Assembly: GCF_019656015.1 (NCBI RefSeq)
Contig: NZ_BPKW01000008.1
Location: forward strand, 40,464 to 104,463
Source of the DNA: Leuconostoc inhae
GTDB taxonomy: Bacteria; Bacillota; Bacilli; Lactobacillales; Lactobacillaceae
DNA length: 64,000 bases
Direction: 5' to 3'
The notes beneath the pieces were generated by a model, which saw only the letters and a program-made list of their open reading frames with translations, ran no database searches and was not told the origin of the DNA. The translations under genes were made by a program, and so were the position numbers. Positions 32,780-45,601 of this stretch are shown here, one piece after another; positions within the stretch are counted from its first letter, which is position 1, and each line of letters starts with the position of its first letter.

Positions 32780-34291
32780 ATGGAAAACTTTCAAGAACAA
32801 TTAAAAAATCGCCGAACTTTTGCTATTATTTCGCATCCCGATGCTGGTAAAACAACGTTAACAGAGCAATTATTACTACATGGTGGTGTTATTCGTGAAG
32901 CTGGAACAGTTAAGGGCCGTGGCTCACATAAATTAGCTTCATCTGATTGGATGGCGATAGAACAGCAACGTGGTATTTCAGTGACTTCTTCTGTTTTACA
33001 GTTTGATTACGATGGTAAACGTATTAACATCTTAGATACTCCGGGACATGAAGATTTTTCAGAAGATACTTATCGGACACTGATGGCTGTTGATTCAGTT
33101 GTCATGGTTGTTGACGCTGCTAAAGGTATTGAACCACAAACTAAAAAATTATTTGAAATTGTTGCACAACGTGGTATACCCGTTTTCACATTTTTTAACA
33201 AAATTGATCGTGATGCCAGACCTGCATTAGATTTACTTGATGAGCTAGAAACGATTTTGGGAATTCAAGCGTATCCAATGAACTGGCCCGTCGGCTCAGG
33301 CCAAATATTACAAGGTATATACGATTTACAAAAGCAAACGATGGTACCATTTAAGAAAGCAACTGCACATCCAGAGATTGTTGAAGAAACAATGGATGAA
33401 GTTGAACTTCTACGTGATGCTGGTAATGCCTTTGACCAAGAAGCAATTGCGCATGGCAAGTTAACACCTGTATTTTTTGGATCCGCGTTGGTTAATTTTG
33501 GTGTGACAGAATTTTTGCGTGAATATTTAACCTATGCGCCAGCACCTGCTGCTATTAAAACAAATGACGGTGAAATAGTGACACCAGATCAGCCACAATT
33601 TACTGGTTTTGTATTTAAAATTCAGGCAAATATGGATCCACGTCATCGAGATCGCATTGCGTTTGTCCGCATTGTTTCTGGTGAGTTTAATCGGGGAATG
33701 GATGTCATACTAAGAAGAAACAATAAAAAATTAAAATTATCTAATGTGACACAATTTATGGCCGAAGAACGTGAGAATGTTCAAACGGCAGTGCCCGGTG
33801 ATATTATTGGTGTTTATGATACCGGTAATTTTCAAATTGGGGATACAATTTACGCTGGTAAAAAAGCGGTACAATTTCCGGATTTACCAACATTTACACC
33901 CGAATTATTTAATCGTGTGATTGCTAAAGATGTTATGAAGCAAAAATCATATCACAAAGGAATTGAACAGTTGGTACAAGAAGGCACAATTCAACTGTAT
34001 AAGTCATGGCAAGGCAGTGAGTATATTATTGGCGCTGTGGGGCAATTGCAATTTGAAGTTTTCCAATTCCGTATGGAAAATGAATATAATGTTGAAATTC
34101 AATTTGAACAGATCGGTTCAAAAGTAGCGCGTTGGATTTCACCGGAGCAACTAGATGAAAAAATGGCCTCTAGCCGTAACTTACTAGTAAAGGATCGTTA
34201 CGATCAACCGGTGTTCTTGTTTGAAAATAGATTCGCTATGAATTGGTTCCATGACAAGTATCCAGATGTTGTACTAGAAGAAAAGATGTAA
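32780..34291 (+). CDS. prfC: peptide chain release factor 3
   Basis: 503 residues. GTPase motifs are G1 [10 protein letters not shown]2 region [11 protein letters not shown]3 [14 protein letters not shown] and G4 FFNKIDRD, followed by the RF3-specific domains ([28 protein letters not shown]). It recycles RF1/RF2 from the ribosome. No Shine-Dalgarno is seen; a TAAACT -10 candidate ends 7 bases before the ATG, so the mRNA may be nearly leaderless. Confidence 0.96.
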   Translation: MENFQEQLKNRRTFAIISHPDAGKTTLTEQLLLHGGVIREAGTVKGRGSHKLASSDWMAIEQQRGISVTSSVLQFDYDGKRINILDTPGHEDFSEDTYRTLMAVDSVVMVVDAAKGIEPQTKKLFEIVAQRGIPVFTFFNKIDRDARPALDLLDELETILGIQAYPMNWPVGSGQILQGIYDLQKQTMVPFKKATAHPEIVEETMDEVELLRDAGNAFDQEAIAHGKLTPVFFGSALVNFGVTEFLREYLTYAPAPAAIKTNDGEIVTPDQPQFTGFVFKIQANMDPRHRDRIAFVRIVSGEFNRGMDVILRRNNKKLKLSNVTQFMAEERENVQTAVPGDIIGVYDTGNFQIGDTIYAGKKAVQFPDLPTFTPELFNRVIAKDVMKQKSYHKGIEQLVQEGTIQLYKSWQGSEYIIGAVGQLQFEVFQFRMENEYNVEIQFEQIGSKVARWISPEQLDEKMASSRNLLVKDRYDQPVFLFENRFAMNWFHDKYPDVVLEEKM

Positions 34292-34361
34292 AAACTGTTT
34301 CATAATAGGACGCAGTTTATTTGATCAAAATAGCGTAAAAGCTATTTTTTATTTAAATATA

Positions 34362-34390
34362 TTGTAAGCGCTTACAATATATGCTATAAT
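34362..34390 (+). promoter_or_regulatory. strong promoter with perfect cre site
   Basis: TTGTAA (34362-34367), 17 bases, TATAAT (34385-34390). The perfect palindrome TGTAAGCGCTTACA (34363-34376) covers the -35, a classic position for CcpA repression. Confidence 0.88.
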
Positions 34391-34415
34391 AAACTTAACA
34401 AATAAAGAGGAGGCC

Positions 34416-34721
34416 ATGAATGACGCAAAACAATTTGACAGAAATTGAAACTTCATGGACTATTATCTTGTAGACGACGGTTAATAAATAATAAATTCCT
34501 TTAGGAATAACATTGACAAATGATTTGAGTGATTAACTAGAGTTACAAGGGTTCACCAACTACAAATAATACAATTAAACGCAGACAAAAAGCTGTCTGG
34601 ACGCCGGATAACGATGGTGTAGTTGTGGTGAATCGGCGAGAAGCAAGACGATAATCTGTTGTAGATATTTCAGCAACAACGATGCGTTTGCAGCGCAACT
34701 CATAATTAAATAAACTGAGGA
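34416..34721 (+). pseudogene. remnants of a catabolite-controlled gene
   Basis: AGAGGAGG lies directly before overlapping ATGs at 34416 and 34420. The second gives MTQNNLTEIETSWTIIL and then TAG. Further on, another frame near 34590-34655 reads RRQKAVWTPDNDGVVVVN-RREARR and stops, looking like the C-terminal end of a protein. Nothing long is open in between. A large internal deletion of a sugar-related gene would explain the promoter, ribosome site, stubs and terminator. I cannot name the original gene. Confidence 0.5.
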
Positions 34722-34753
34722 CCTGACATAGTAAAACACTATGTTGGGTTTTT
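34722..34753 (+). terminator. intrinsic terminator
   Basis: CCTGACATAGT/ACTATGTTGGG stem (two G-T pairs), loop AAAAC, then T5. It closes the remnant transcription unit. Confidence 0.8.
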
Positions 34754-34810
34754 AGTTTATAATTAAAATGTTTGAAACTTTGTCAGTTTGCATCATATTT
34801 TGACTATTTT

Positions 34811-34852
34811 AGGAGGACGTACACGAGAAGATAGACGTGTACAATAAAGGTA
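34811..34852 (+). promoter_or_regulatory. ribosome site separated from the start by a hairpin
   Basis: AGGAGG (34811-34816) is 35 bases from the ATG at 34852. A perfect stem GTACACG/CGTGTAC (34819-34825, 34836-34842) fills the gap; folding it leaves about 11 bases, a workable spacing. Confidence 0.55.
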
Positions 34853-36123
34853 TGACAACGAAACAGAATAATGCAATTTATGATTTGCATGACAAACCAC
34901 CATTTTTTACATGGCTTGGTTTATCATTGCAACATCTTTTCTCGATGTTTGGCGCAACGGTTTTAGTGCCACTATTGGTTGGTTTAAATCCGGGGGTGGC
35001 ATTGTTTACTTCGGGTGTGGGAACATTACTACACTTGTTAATTACACGAGGTAAAGTGCCAGCCTACATGGGATCTAGTTTTGCTTTTATCATTCCAATG
35101 GCCTCACTCATGAAAACAATCGGTTATCCAGCAGTGGCGCAGGGTATTATTTCCGTTGGGTTGGTTTATCTGATTGTGGCTTTTATTATCACGTTTACTG
35201 GGACGGCATGGATTGATGCTATTTTTCCAGCAGAAGTTGTTGGTCCAATCATTATGGTTATTGGCTTGAGTTTAGCTGGTTCAGCAGCCAGTTCAGCAAC
35301 CACAGTCAATGGTAAATATGATTGGAAAATTTTTGTGGTTGCGCTGATGACATTATTAGCAACGATCGCTTTTAACATGCTTTTGAAAGGATTTTTGGGC
35401 TTGTTACCCATTCTATTAGGTATTATTTTTGGTTATATCCTGGCGCTGTTATTTGGTTTAGTTGATTTATCACCAATTGCTGCAGCACACTGGTTCCAAT
35501 TACCTGACTATGAAACATTTATTGGCAAGGATGGCTTTAAATTTTATCCAGCCGCTATTTTAAGTATGGCCCCGCTAGCATTAGTCACTTTGTCGGAGCA
35601 TTTAGGGCATTTAATGGTATTATCAAAAATCACAGGACATGATTTCTTTGTTAATCCTGGTTTAAAACGCACTTTGACTGGAGATGGTGCGGCCTCTGTT
35701 GTTGCAGGATTAGTTGGTGGACCAGCGGTCACGTCGTATGGTGAAAACATCGGGGTCATGCAACTTAGCCGTGTTTATTCTGTTTGGGTTATTGGTGGTG
35801 CGGCATTTTTTGCAGTAGTCTTTAGCTTTATAGGTAAATTATCAGCGTTAATTTCAACTATTCCAGGTGCTGTCACTGGTGGTGTTGGGTTTATGCTTTA
35901 TGGTGTTATTGCAGCAGCTGGCTTGCAAGTTATTGTTGATAACAAAGTTGACTATAGTCAGAAACGTAATTTAATGATTGCAGCACCGATTTTGGTTGTT
36001 GGTATTGGTGATTTTCATTTACAACTTGGGACACAAGTTAATTTTTCCGGTGTGGCTATTGCCACATTATTAGGCATTATTTTGAATCTTATTTTACCAA
36101 AAGTAGCAGCTAGTGAAAAATAA
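34852..36123 (+). CDS. NCS2-family uracil permease
   Basis: 423 residues with about 14 membrane spans. Family features: LGLSLQHLFSMFGATVLVPLLVGL, AYMGSSFAFIIPM, TLSEHLGHLMVLS (helix 8 Glu) and GDGAASVVAGLVGGPAVTSYGENIGVM. It imports uracil with protons. A GTG at 34837 in the same frame lies within the hairpin stem; the ATG at 34852 is the likelier start. No PyrR-binding consensus seen upstream. Confidence 0.9.
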   Translation: MTTKQNNAIYDLHDKPPFFTWLGLSLQHLFSMFGATVLVPLLVGLNPGVALFTSGVGTLLHLLITRGKVPAYMGSSFAFIIPMASLMKTIGYPAVAQGIISVGLVYLIVAFIITFTGTAWIDAIFPAEVVGPIIMVIGLSLAGSAASSATTVNGKYDWKIFVVALMTLLATIAFNMLLKGFLGLLPILLGIIFGYILALLFGLVDLSPIAAAHWFQLPDYETFIGKDGFKFYPAAILSMAPLALVTLSEHLGHLMVLSKITGHDFFVNPGLKRTLTGDGAASVVAGLVGGPAVTSYGENIGVMQLSRVYSVWVIGGAAFFAVVFSFIGKLSALISTIPGAVTGGVGFMLYGVIAAAGLQVIVDNKVDYSQKRNLMIAAPILVVGIGDFHLQLGTQVNFSGVAIATLLGIILNLILPKVAASEK

Positions 36124-36135
36124 ATAAAACACCCA

Positions 36136-36163
36136 AAAAATCCGATATTGTTGTCGGATTTTT
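36136..36163 (+). terminator. intrinsic terminator after the uracil permease
   Basis: AAAAATCCGA/TCGGATTTTT with an 8-base loop. Confidence 0.9.
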
Positions 36164-36540
36164 GTTTGTTTTATCACAAGTCTAATGGATATTGACCGCT
36201 ATCTTATAAACTTGTTCTGCATGAAGACGATAAAAAAAGGCGCTTAATAAGCATTGAAATAGGTACGGAAATGTTGCGTTAAGTTCTAAAAAAATCAAGG
36301 TTTCACCTGAATTTATTAAGAATTTTAACAGGATATAAATAATTAAAAGCAAAGCAGATTTTAATAATTAACCGTTACAAACTAGCATACCAATGCTCTG
36401 AGTGAGAATGTCTTATTTCTTTGTGAAAAAGTGCCATAAAATAGTTGTATTTCATTTTCAAAGGCGTATTATAGGTTTATACGTTATGACGAATAGCCGT
36501 TTACGACCATTTCGCCAAATTTATTGAGAAAGGAGAAGGC
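36164..36540. other. intergenic region upstream of the ATPase operon
   Basis: No convincing gene. A promoter candidate for the atp operon is TTGTAT (36445-36450), 16 bases, TATTAT (36467-36472). The rest is AT-rich, and I see no further structure. Confidence 0.5.
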
Positions 36541-36542
36541 GC

Positions 36543-37268
36543 ATGGATGAACCTACGGCACCGTTTGAGTTTCTAGGCCTTACATTTGACTGGGGTACGA
36601 TACTTTCAACGTTGCTGGCTATGGCAATCGTTGTGATTGTATCGATTCTGCTCACACGAAGACCTACAGTACGACCAGGTAAGCGACAAAATGTGATTGA
36701 ATACTTACTTGACTTTACCAACGGTATTATTGGTGGGCAATTGAAGAAGCAGCAGGCACGCCAATTTGGTTTGTATGCATTTACGCTGTTTTTCTTCATC
36801 GTTGTATCAAACGAAATGGGATTATTACTTCAATTGCAGTGGACTGATGGGGTGACTTATATTAAATCACCAACAGCAAGTCCTATTGTAACAATGACGT
36901 TAGCAATTATGTCTTTGACGATAGCCCACAGTATTGGTGTAAAAGAACTTGGCTTTAAGGGATACCTTAAAAACATGTTATTCACACCTTATGCTTGGAT
37001 GTTACCGTTAAACATCATCGAACAATTAGCTAATTTCTTGACGTTATCATTACGTTTGTTTAGTAACATTTTCGCTGGTGAGATGGTGTTGACACTCGTG
37101 TCAACTAGCTTAGCATGGCCGGGACACTTAAACGGGTTTTGGAGTGTGTTGTCATTACCGATTGAAATGCTCTGGCAAGGATTTTCACTTTTTATCGGCG
37201 GAATACAAGCCTACGTGTTTGTTATTTTGACAGGTGTATTTATTTCACAATTGTCAGGGAACGATTAA
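36543..37268 (+). CDS. atpB: F-type ATP synthase subunit a
   Basis: 241 residues, five to six helices. The essential Arg is in LTLSLRLFSNIFAGEM near residue 176, and IEMLWQGFSLFIGGIQAYVFVIL forms the last helix. With the c-ring it makes the proton channel. First gene of the operon; AAAGGAG lies 7 bases upstream. No atpI gene precedes it. Confidence 0.96.
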   Translation: MDEPTAPFEFLGLTFDWGTILSTLLAMAIVVIVSILLTRRPTVRPGKRQNVIEYLLDFTNGIIGGQLKKQQARQFGLYAFTLFFFIVVSNEMGLLLQLQWTDGVTYIKSPTASPIVTMTLAIMSLTIAHSIGVKELGFKGYLKNMLFTPYAWMLPLNIIEQLANFLTLSLRLFSNIFAGEMVLTLVSTSLAWPGHLNGFWSVLSLPIEMLWQGFSLFIGGIQAYVFVILTGVFISQLSGND

Positions 37269-37742
<474 letters not shown>

Positions 37743-37768
37743 TCACAAGTATATAGTGGAGGAAAATC

Positions 37769-38278
37769 ATGTTTGGTTTAACAACCTTAGCAGCAAATAA
37801 ATTGCCATTGGGTAATATGTTGTTTGTTATCATTTCATTCCTCTTGTTGATGCTCATTTTGAAGAAGGTGGCTTACGGGCCATTGACAAAGGTTCTTGAC
37901 GAACGTGCTGATAAAATTTCTGCTGATATTGATGGCGCTGAATTGGCACGTCAAGATGCTGAAAAGTTAGCAGTACAACGGCAAAGTGAATTGGCAGATA
38001 CACGTCAACAAGCAACACAAGTTGTTGCTGAGGCAAAAGCCAGTGCACAAAAGCAGAGTGATTCATTAATTTCTACTGCTTCTGACCGTGCTACTTTAAT
38101 TAATAAGCAAGCACAAACTGATGCTGAAAAGCTCAAGGAAGACGCGATTTCTAACGCAAAGAATGATGTTGCAGCGCTATCAGTAGCAATTGCTTCAAAA
38201 CTTATGCAAAAAGAACTATCGTTAAATGATCAACAAGCATTGATTGATGCTTACATTTCAGATTTAGAAACTAAATAA
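37769..38278 (+). CDS. atpF: F-type ATP synthase subunit b
   Basis: 169 residues: one N-terminal membrane helix (LFVIISFLLLMLILKKVAYGPL), then a long charged coiled coil, the peripheral stalk. TGGAGG precedes the ATG. Confidence 0.95.
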   Translation: MFGLTTLAANKLPLGNMLFVIISFLLLMLILKKVAYGPLTKVLDERADKISADIDGAELARQDAEKLAVQRQSELADTRQQATQVVAEAKASAQKQSDSLISTASDRATLINKQAQTDAEKLKEDAISNAKNDVAALSVAIASKLMQKELSLNDQQALIDAYISDLETK

Positions 38279-38289
38279 GGAGTATTGGG

Positions 38290-38832
38290 ATGGCAAAAAA
38301 TCTTAAAGATATAGCTGACCAATACGCCAAAGCAATTTTTGAATTGTCTAGCGAACAAAACAGTATAGAAGAAACTAGGACAAGTTTGAACGTTATAAAA
38401 ACTGTTTTAAACGAGAATCCTAATTTTATTAGGGTTGTAACGTCTAATGATGTTGATACTGCTTCACGTGATAATTTGGTACAAACATTAACAAATGGCA
38501 CATCGGAACCAATTCAAAATTTGGTTAAGTTGCTTGTCTATAATAATCGTTTGAACATTTTATCGCAGGTGGTTGATGCGTTTAGTGATTACTATAATGA
38601 AGCCAATGGTATTGTGGATGTTACGGCAACCACAGCTGTTGCGCTAGACGAAACACGTTTGGATAAATTAGCAGCGGTTTTTGCATCAAAAACAGGTGCA
38701 AAACACGTGAATTTAAAAAATGTTGTGGATGAAAGCATACTTGGTGGCGTGATTTTAAAATCACAGTCAACTTTAATTGATGGTAGCTTACAAACAAAAA
38801 TTGCCAAAATGAAGGCACAATTATTAGGTTAG
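38290..38832 (+). CDS. atpH: F-type ATP synthase subunit delta
   Basis: 180 residues. The start KDIADQYAKAIFELS and the C-terminal DESILGGVILKSQSTLIDGSLQTKI are the family signatures. It ties the peripheral stalk to F1. TAAGGAG precedes the ATG. Confidence 0.95.
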   Translation: MAKNLKDIADQYAKAIFELSSEQNSIEETRTSLNVIKTVLNENPNFIRVVTSNDVDTASRDNLVQTLTNGTSEPIQNLVKLLVYNNRLNILSQVVDAFSDYYNEANGIVDVTATTAVALDETRLDKLAAVFASKTGAKHVNLKNVVDESILGGVILKSQSTLIDGSLQTKIAKMKAQLLG

Positions 38833-38835
38833 TGA

Positions 38836-40359
<1,524 letters not shown>

Positions 40360-40374
40360 TAGGAGGACGCTGCA

Positions 40375-41283
40375 ATGGCTTCTTTGCAAGATATTCAGCG
40401 TCGTATTTCATCCACTAAAAAGACGCGTCAAATTACGAGTGCCATGCAAATGGTCTCAACGGCTAAATTAAGTCAAATTCAACGCTACAGTAAGGGCTAT
40501 CAAGCCTATGCTGCTCGTTTGGAAGCGATTGTGGAACATCTTGTATCTGCTCATCTTTTTGATAATGCGGATGCTAAGCATATTCCTTTGATTGCACAAC
40601 GTACCATTGAAAAAACTGGCATCTTAGTTGTGACATCAGATCGTGGATTAGTTGGTTCGTATAACGCCAATGTCATCAAGCAAACAAATGCTTTGATGGC
40701 ACGATTGAATTTGGATACTACCAACACCACAATTCTTGCTGTTGGTGGTAACGGGGCTGATTTCTATAAGAAACGTGGCTTTGAAGTCATATTAGAACAC
40801 CGCGGTGTTTCAGATGTACCATCATTTAACGAAATTCGTTCAGTTGTAAAAACGGTAACGAGCTTGTATGAGACTGAAGTGTTTGATGCACTTCATGTCG
40901 TGTATAATCATTTTGTAAATCGTTTGACTAGTGAATATCGTGATGTGCAACTCTTGCCATTAACTGGTGATACCTTGAATGCCATGGGTGGTACAGAAGC
41001 TGAAAAAGCAGAATTGAACATTCAAAGTGCGTATGAAATTGAACCGGATACAACAGCTGTTTTAAATGTTGTATTACCGCAATTTGCACAAAGTCTAGTG
41101 TATGAAGCAGTGCTTGATGCGAAAACAGCTGAACATGCAGCCTCATCGACAGCGATGAAGGGTGCTACAGACAATGCCAAAGATCTTATTGGTCGTTTGG
41201 AATTGCAGTTCAACCGTGCACGTCAAGCAGCGATTACGACAGAAATTACAGAAATTACAGGTGGTATGGCTGCATTGGAGTAA
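40375..41283 (+). CDS. atpG: F-type ATP synthase subunit gamma
   Basis: 302 residues: N-terminal helix [29 protein letters not shown] and C-terminal [21 protein letters not shown] form the rotor coiled coil. TAGGAGG precedes the ATG. Confidence 0.97.
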   Translation: MASLQDIQRRISSTKKTRQITSAMQMVSTAKLSQIQRYSKGYQAYAARLEAIVEHLVSAHLFDNADAKHIPLIAQRTIEKTGILVVTSDRGLVGSYNANVIKQTNALMARLNLDTTNTTILAVGGNGADFYKKRGFEVILEHRGVSDVPSFNEIRSVVKTVTSLYETEVFDALHVVYNHFVNRLTSEYRDVQLLPLTGDTLNAMGGTEAEKAELNIQSAYEIEPDTTAVLNVVLPQFAQSLVYEAVLDAKTAEHAASSTAMKGATDNAKDLIGRLELQFNRARQAAITTEITEITGGMAALE

Positions 41284-41337
41284 ACAGCCTGTTCATACGG
41301 GCACTTGTCAGTGTGAACATGTTTATGAAAAGGACAT

Positions 41338-41413
41338 ATGACTACTATTAAATTAACTGCTTTCGAGCAGAAATGTGAGAGATAACGTGCAACAACAAAG
41401 CATGCGTTATCTC
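41338..41413 (+). other. atpG-atpD spacer: mini-ORF and hairpin
   Basis: AAAAGGA precedes the ATG at 41338 of a 14-codon frame (MTTIKLTAFEQKCER). Its end overlaps a hairpin with arms GAGATAACG and CGTTATCTC (about 41379-41413), which has no T-run. It may modulate atpD translation or mRNA processing. Confidence 0.4.
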
Positions 41414-41421
41414 GCTCTTAA

Positions 41422-42840
<1,419 letters not shown>

Positions 42841-42854
42841 GGGGGTATTGAAAA

Positions 42855-43304
42855 ATGGCAGATGAAACAGCTACTGTAACATCCACGGGTATCACAGTGC
42901 AAATTGTAACACCTGTTGGTGAAATTTATAATGAGAGCAACATTGAATTGGCAATTGTGAATACACAAGGTGGACAAATTGGTATTATGCGCAAGCATGT
43001 TCCGTTATTGGCTGCTTTGACAATCAATGAACTGCTGGTTAAAAATAACGGTCAAACGGAAACGTTAGCTGTTAATGGTGGGATTGCCGAATTTTCTAAC
43101 GATCTGTTGACTGTTGTCGCAGATAGTGCTGAAACATCTGGTAATATTGATCTCACACGTGCTGAAAATGCAAAAGAACGTGCTGAAACACGAATTGCAC
43201 ATGCACAAAATGACAATAATGATGCAGAATTATTACGTGCTCGAGTTGCTTTGATGCGTGCGGTAAACCGTATCCACGTTGCTGCAATTAGACAAGGTAA
43301 ATAA
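42855..43304 (+). CDS. atpC: F-type ATP synthase subunit epsilon
   Basis: 149 residues. The beta-sandwich part (VQIVTPVGEIYNES, IGIMRKHVPLLAAL, LAVNGGIAEFSND) is followed by two C-terminal helices. An N-terminal stretch of about 12 residues is slightly longer than usual. Last gene of the operon. Confidence 0.96.
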   Translation: MADETATVTSTGITVQIVTPVGEIYNESNIELAIVNTQGGQIGIMRKHVPLLAALTINELLVKNNGQTETLAVNGGIAEFSNDLLTVVADSAETSGNIDLTRAENAKERAETRIAHAQNDNNDAELLRARVALMRAVNRIHVAAIRQGK

Positions 43305-43331
43305 TTAGATACTGTATTTGTTTTAATATTG

Positions 43332-43360
43332 AAAGCCGAGTGGAAACATTCGGCTTTTTT
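43332..43360 (+). terminator. terminator of the ATPase operon
   Basis: AAAGCCGA/TCGGCTTT stem with a 10-base loop and a T-run. Confidence 0.9.
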
Positions 43361-43653
43361 GTGTGTCACATGAAATAATGACGTGGCGAAAAACAGCGTA
43401 AAAACCAAACGTTCGTAAAAATGGTTATATTTTAGTGTAACGTTCGTCATGTGCCGGACGTTTCATAATTAAATGAGATTATCCTAACTATCTAAAAGGT
43501 TTAAGAGGCTGTTTTTCTGTTATATTAGTAATCGGGGAAAATATATAATATCTTTACAGTAAAGAGATTATATGTTGACTCGGTTTTAATATAGTTAAGT
43601 TGTCGCATTTTTGACAGATGATCTGCCACCAGGCACACAGGAGAGAAAATACC
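43361..43653 (+). promoter_or_regulatory. control region of the phosphonate-type transporter operon
   Basis: It holds an exact direct repeat AACGTTCGT at 43408-43416 and 43439-43447 (31 bases apart), TATAAT at 43544-43549, and a 15-base palindrome TCTTTACAGTAAAGA at 43551-43565 just downstream of the -10, well placed for a repressor. The proteins that bind these are unknown. Confidence 0.55.
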
Positions 43654-44700
43654 ATGAGTAAGAACACGAAAACACTTGTAGGAATCATTGTTGTTGTTGT
43701 CATTGCAATTGCAGCATACTTTGGATTCACACATACTGGATCACAGTCATCTTCTGATAAATCTATCAAAGATTTAAAAATTTACTTTGTACCATCAAAG
43801 CAACCTGATCAAATCGTTACAATGACAAAGCCTATGAAAGGGCTGTTAACGAAAGAATTGAAAAAAGAGGGCTATGATGTCAAAAATGTTGATATCAAAG
43901 TTGGTACAAGTTATGAAGCCGCTGGTGAAGCGCTTTCGTCAGGGACTGCTGATATAGGTTTCATTCCCGGTGGTACTTATGTTATGTATCAAGATAGTGT
44001 CAAACCTTTGTTAACAGCTACGCGTGCTGGTCTAAACAAGGATTTTTCTGACGCAGCTAAGTGGAACAATGGTAAGGCGACAGAATTAACCACAACACAA
44101 TCATCAAAGTACCGATCATTACTCATTGCTGGTCCTTCAGCAAAGGGTCAGGCATTAGCGAAAAAAATCAATTCAGGTGAGAAGTTAACTTGGGAAGATC
44201 TTAACTCAGCTAAGTGGGGCTTGTCATCAACTACTTCATCTGCTGGTTATATTTATCCATCACTATGGTTAAATAAAAATTATAAGAAAACAGTTGCAGA
44301 TTTAAAGAGCACAGTGACTGTCGATTCATATGGTTCTGGAATGGCTCGTTTAGCATCAGGGCAAATCGATATTATGCCAGCGTATGCTGATGCCCGTCGT
44401 GATTTTGCCGGTGCATGGACAACAGATTATAAACAATCAAAATCTATTTGGGCAGAAACAAATGTTATTGGTGTGTCACAAGAAATTTATAACGACACAA
44501 TTTCAGTATCAAAAAAGTCAAAGACAATGACACCAGAACTTGAAAAAGCATTGTCTAAGGCATTTATCAATTTGGCAAAGACTAAAGAAGGAAAGAAAGT
44601 TATTGCTATCTATTCCCATGAAGGTTACGTACCCGCAAAATCATCTAACTATGATGGGGAACGTACAGCACAAAAGGTACTAAAAGATTCACAAAAGTAA
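43654..44700 (+). CDS. phnD: phosphonate-type ABC transporter substrate-binding protein
   Basis: 348 residues, with an N-terminal hydrophobic anchor and no lipobox Cys. PhnD-fold features are IYFVPSKQPDQIVTMTKPMKGLL, ADIGFIPGGTYVMY, WGLSSTTSSAGYIYPSLWL and DIMPAYADARRDF. The family binds phosphonates, phosphite or phosphate esters; the actual ligand is not evident. CAGGAGAG sets the ATG at 43654. Confidence 0.88.
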   Translation: MSKNTKTLVGIIVVVVIAIAAYFGFTHTGSQSSSDKSIKDLKIYFVPSKQPDQIVTMTKPMKGLLTKELKKEGYDVKNVDIKVGTSYEAAGEALSSGTADIGFIPGGTYVMYQDSVKPLLTATRAGLNKDFSDAAKWNNGKATELTTTQSSKYRSLLIAGPSAKGQALAKKINSGEKLTWEDLNSAKWGLSSTTSSAGYIYPSLWLNKNYKKTVADLKSTVTVDSYGSGMARLASGQIDIMPAYADARRDFAGAWTTDYKQSKSIWAETNVIGVSQEIYNDTISVSKKSKTMTPELEKALSKAFINLAKTKEGKKVIAIYSHEGYVPAKSSNYDGERTAQKVLKDSQK

Positions 44701-44770
44701 TGCAATGATCGTGCTATCGCTTTTGATATATGATCAACATTTTATTAAACTCACAAATTTCAAAATGTCA

Positions 44771-44800
44771 GAAAAGCAGCGCAAAACAGCGCCGCTTTTC
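44771..44800 (+). terminator. hairpin between phnD and phnC
   Basis: GAAAAGC-A-GCGC and GCGC-C-GCTTTTC arms with a 6-base loop. It has only a short T stretch, so probably a partial terminator that keeps the binding protein in excess. Confidence 0.6.
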
Positions 44801-44851
44801 TTGCGTTAAAGCCATTAAGGCGTAACTACATAAAAATTTAGGATGGCAATG

Positions 44852-45601
44852 ATGATTAAATTTGAACATGTTTCAAAAACATATCCCAACGGTGTAAAGG
44901 GATTACAAGATATTAATTTAGAAATACAAGATGGTGAATTTATTGGCATTATTGGTATGTCTGGTGCTGGTAAGTCAACGTTTATTCGTACAATCAATCG
45001 TTTAAATGATATCACTGAGGGTCAATTAACAGTCGATGGCGTAGAAATTTCTGGATTAAAAGGTAAAAGTTTACGCCAATATCGTCGTAAAGTAGGCATG
45101 ATTTTTCAGTCTTATAATTTAGTACCACGTATTTCAGTGATTAAAAATGTCTTAAGCTCGTTGGTACCAGACATGCCTTTTATTCGAGTTATGTTTGGAT
45201 TGTTTTCCAAAGAAGATAAGATTAAGGCGTTAGAGGCATTAGATCGGGTATCTATGTTAGACAAAGCTTTTGTTCGTACAGATCAATTGTCTGGTGGACA
45301 GCAACAACGCGTATCATTAGCTAGAACGTTAGCACAAAATCCCAGTGTATTATTGGCGGATGAACCAGTTGCAGCTTTAGATCCAGTTACAGCACATGAA
45401 GTCATGGATGATTTTAGACGTATTAATGAAGAATTAGGTCAAACAGTATTGATCAATATTCATCATGTGGATTTGGCTTTAGAATACTCTAAACGTATTA
45501 TTGGCATTCGTTCTGGCAAAATTGTTTACGATGGTCCAGTTGCAGGCATTACAAAAGATATGTTAGATTTGATTTATAGTAAAGATGGAGCTGATAAATG
45601 A
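44852..45601 (+). CDS. phnC: phosphonate-type ABC transporter ATP-binding protein
   Basis: 249 residues: Walker A IGMSGAGKST, Q-loop GMIFQSYNLV, signature LSGGQQQRVSLART, Walker B VLLADEPVAALDP, and H-loop NIHHVDLAL. The VPRISVIKNVLSS segment is typical of PhnC. Three ATGs (44843, 44849, 44852) compete; AGGA suits 44852 or 44849 best. Confidence 0.93.
   Translation: MIKFEHVSKTYPNGVKGLQDINLEIQDGEFIGIIGMSGAGKSTFIRTINRLNDITEGQLTVDGVEISGLKGKSLRQYRRKVGMIFQSYNLVPRISVIKNVLSSLVPDMPFIRVMFGLFSKEDKIKALEALDRVSMLDKAFVRTDQLSGGQQQRVSLARTLAQNPSVLLADEPVAALDPVTAHEVMDDFRRINEELGQTVLINIHHVDLALEYSKRIIGIRSGKIVYDGPVAGITKDMLDLIYSKDGADK

Noticed and set aside
34754..34836. PyrR-binding attenuator before the uracil permease
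   Set aside because: No PyrR consensus loop and no terminator between promoter and start.
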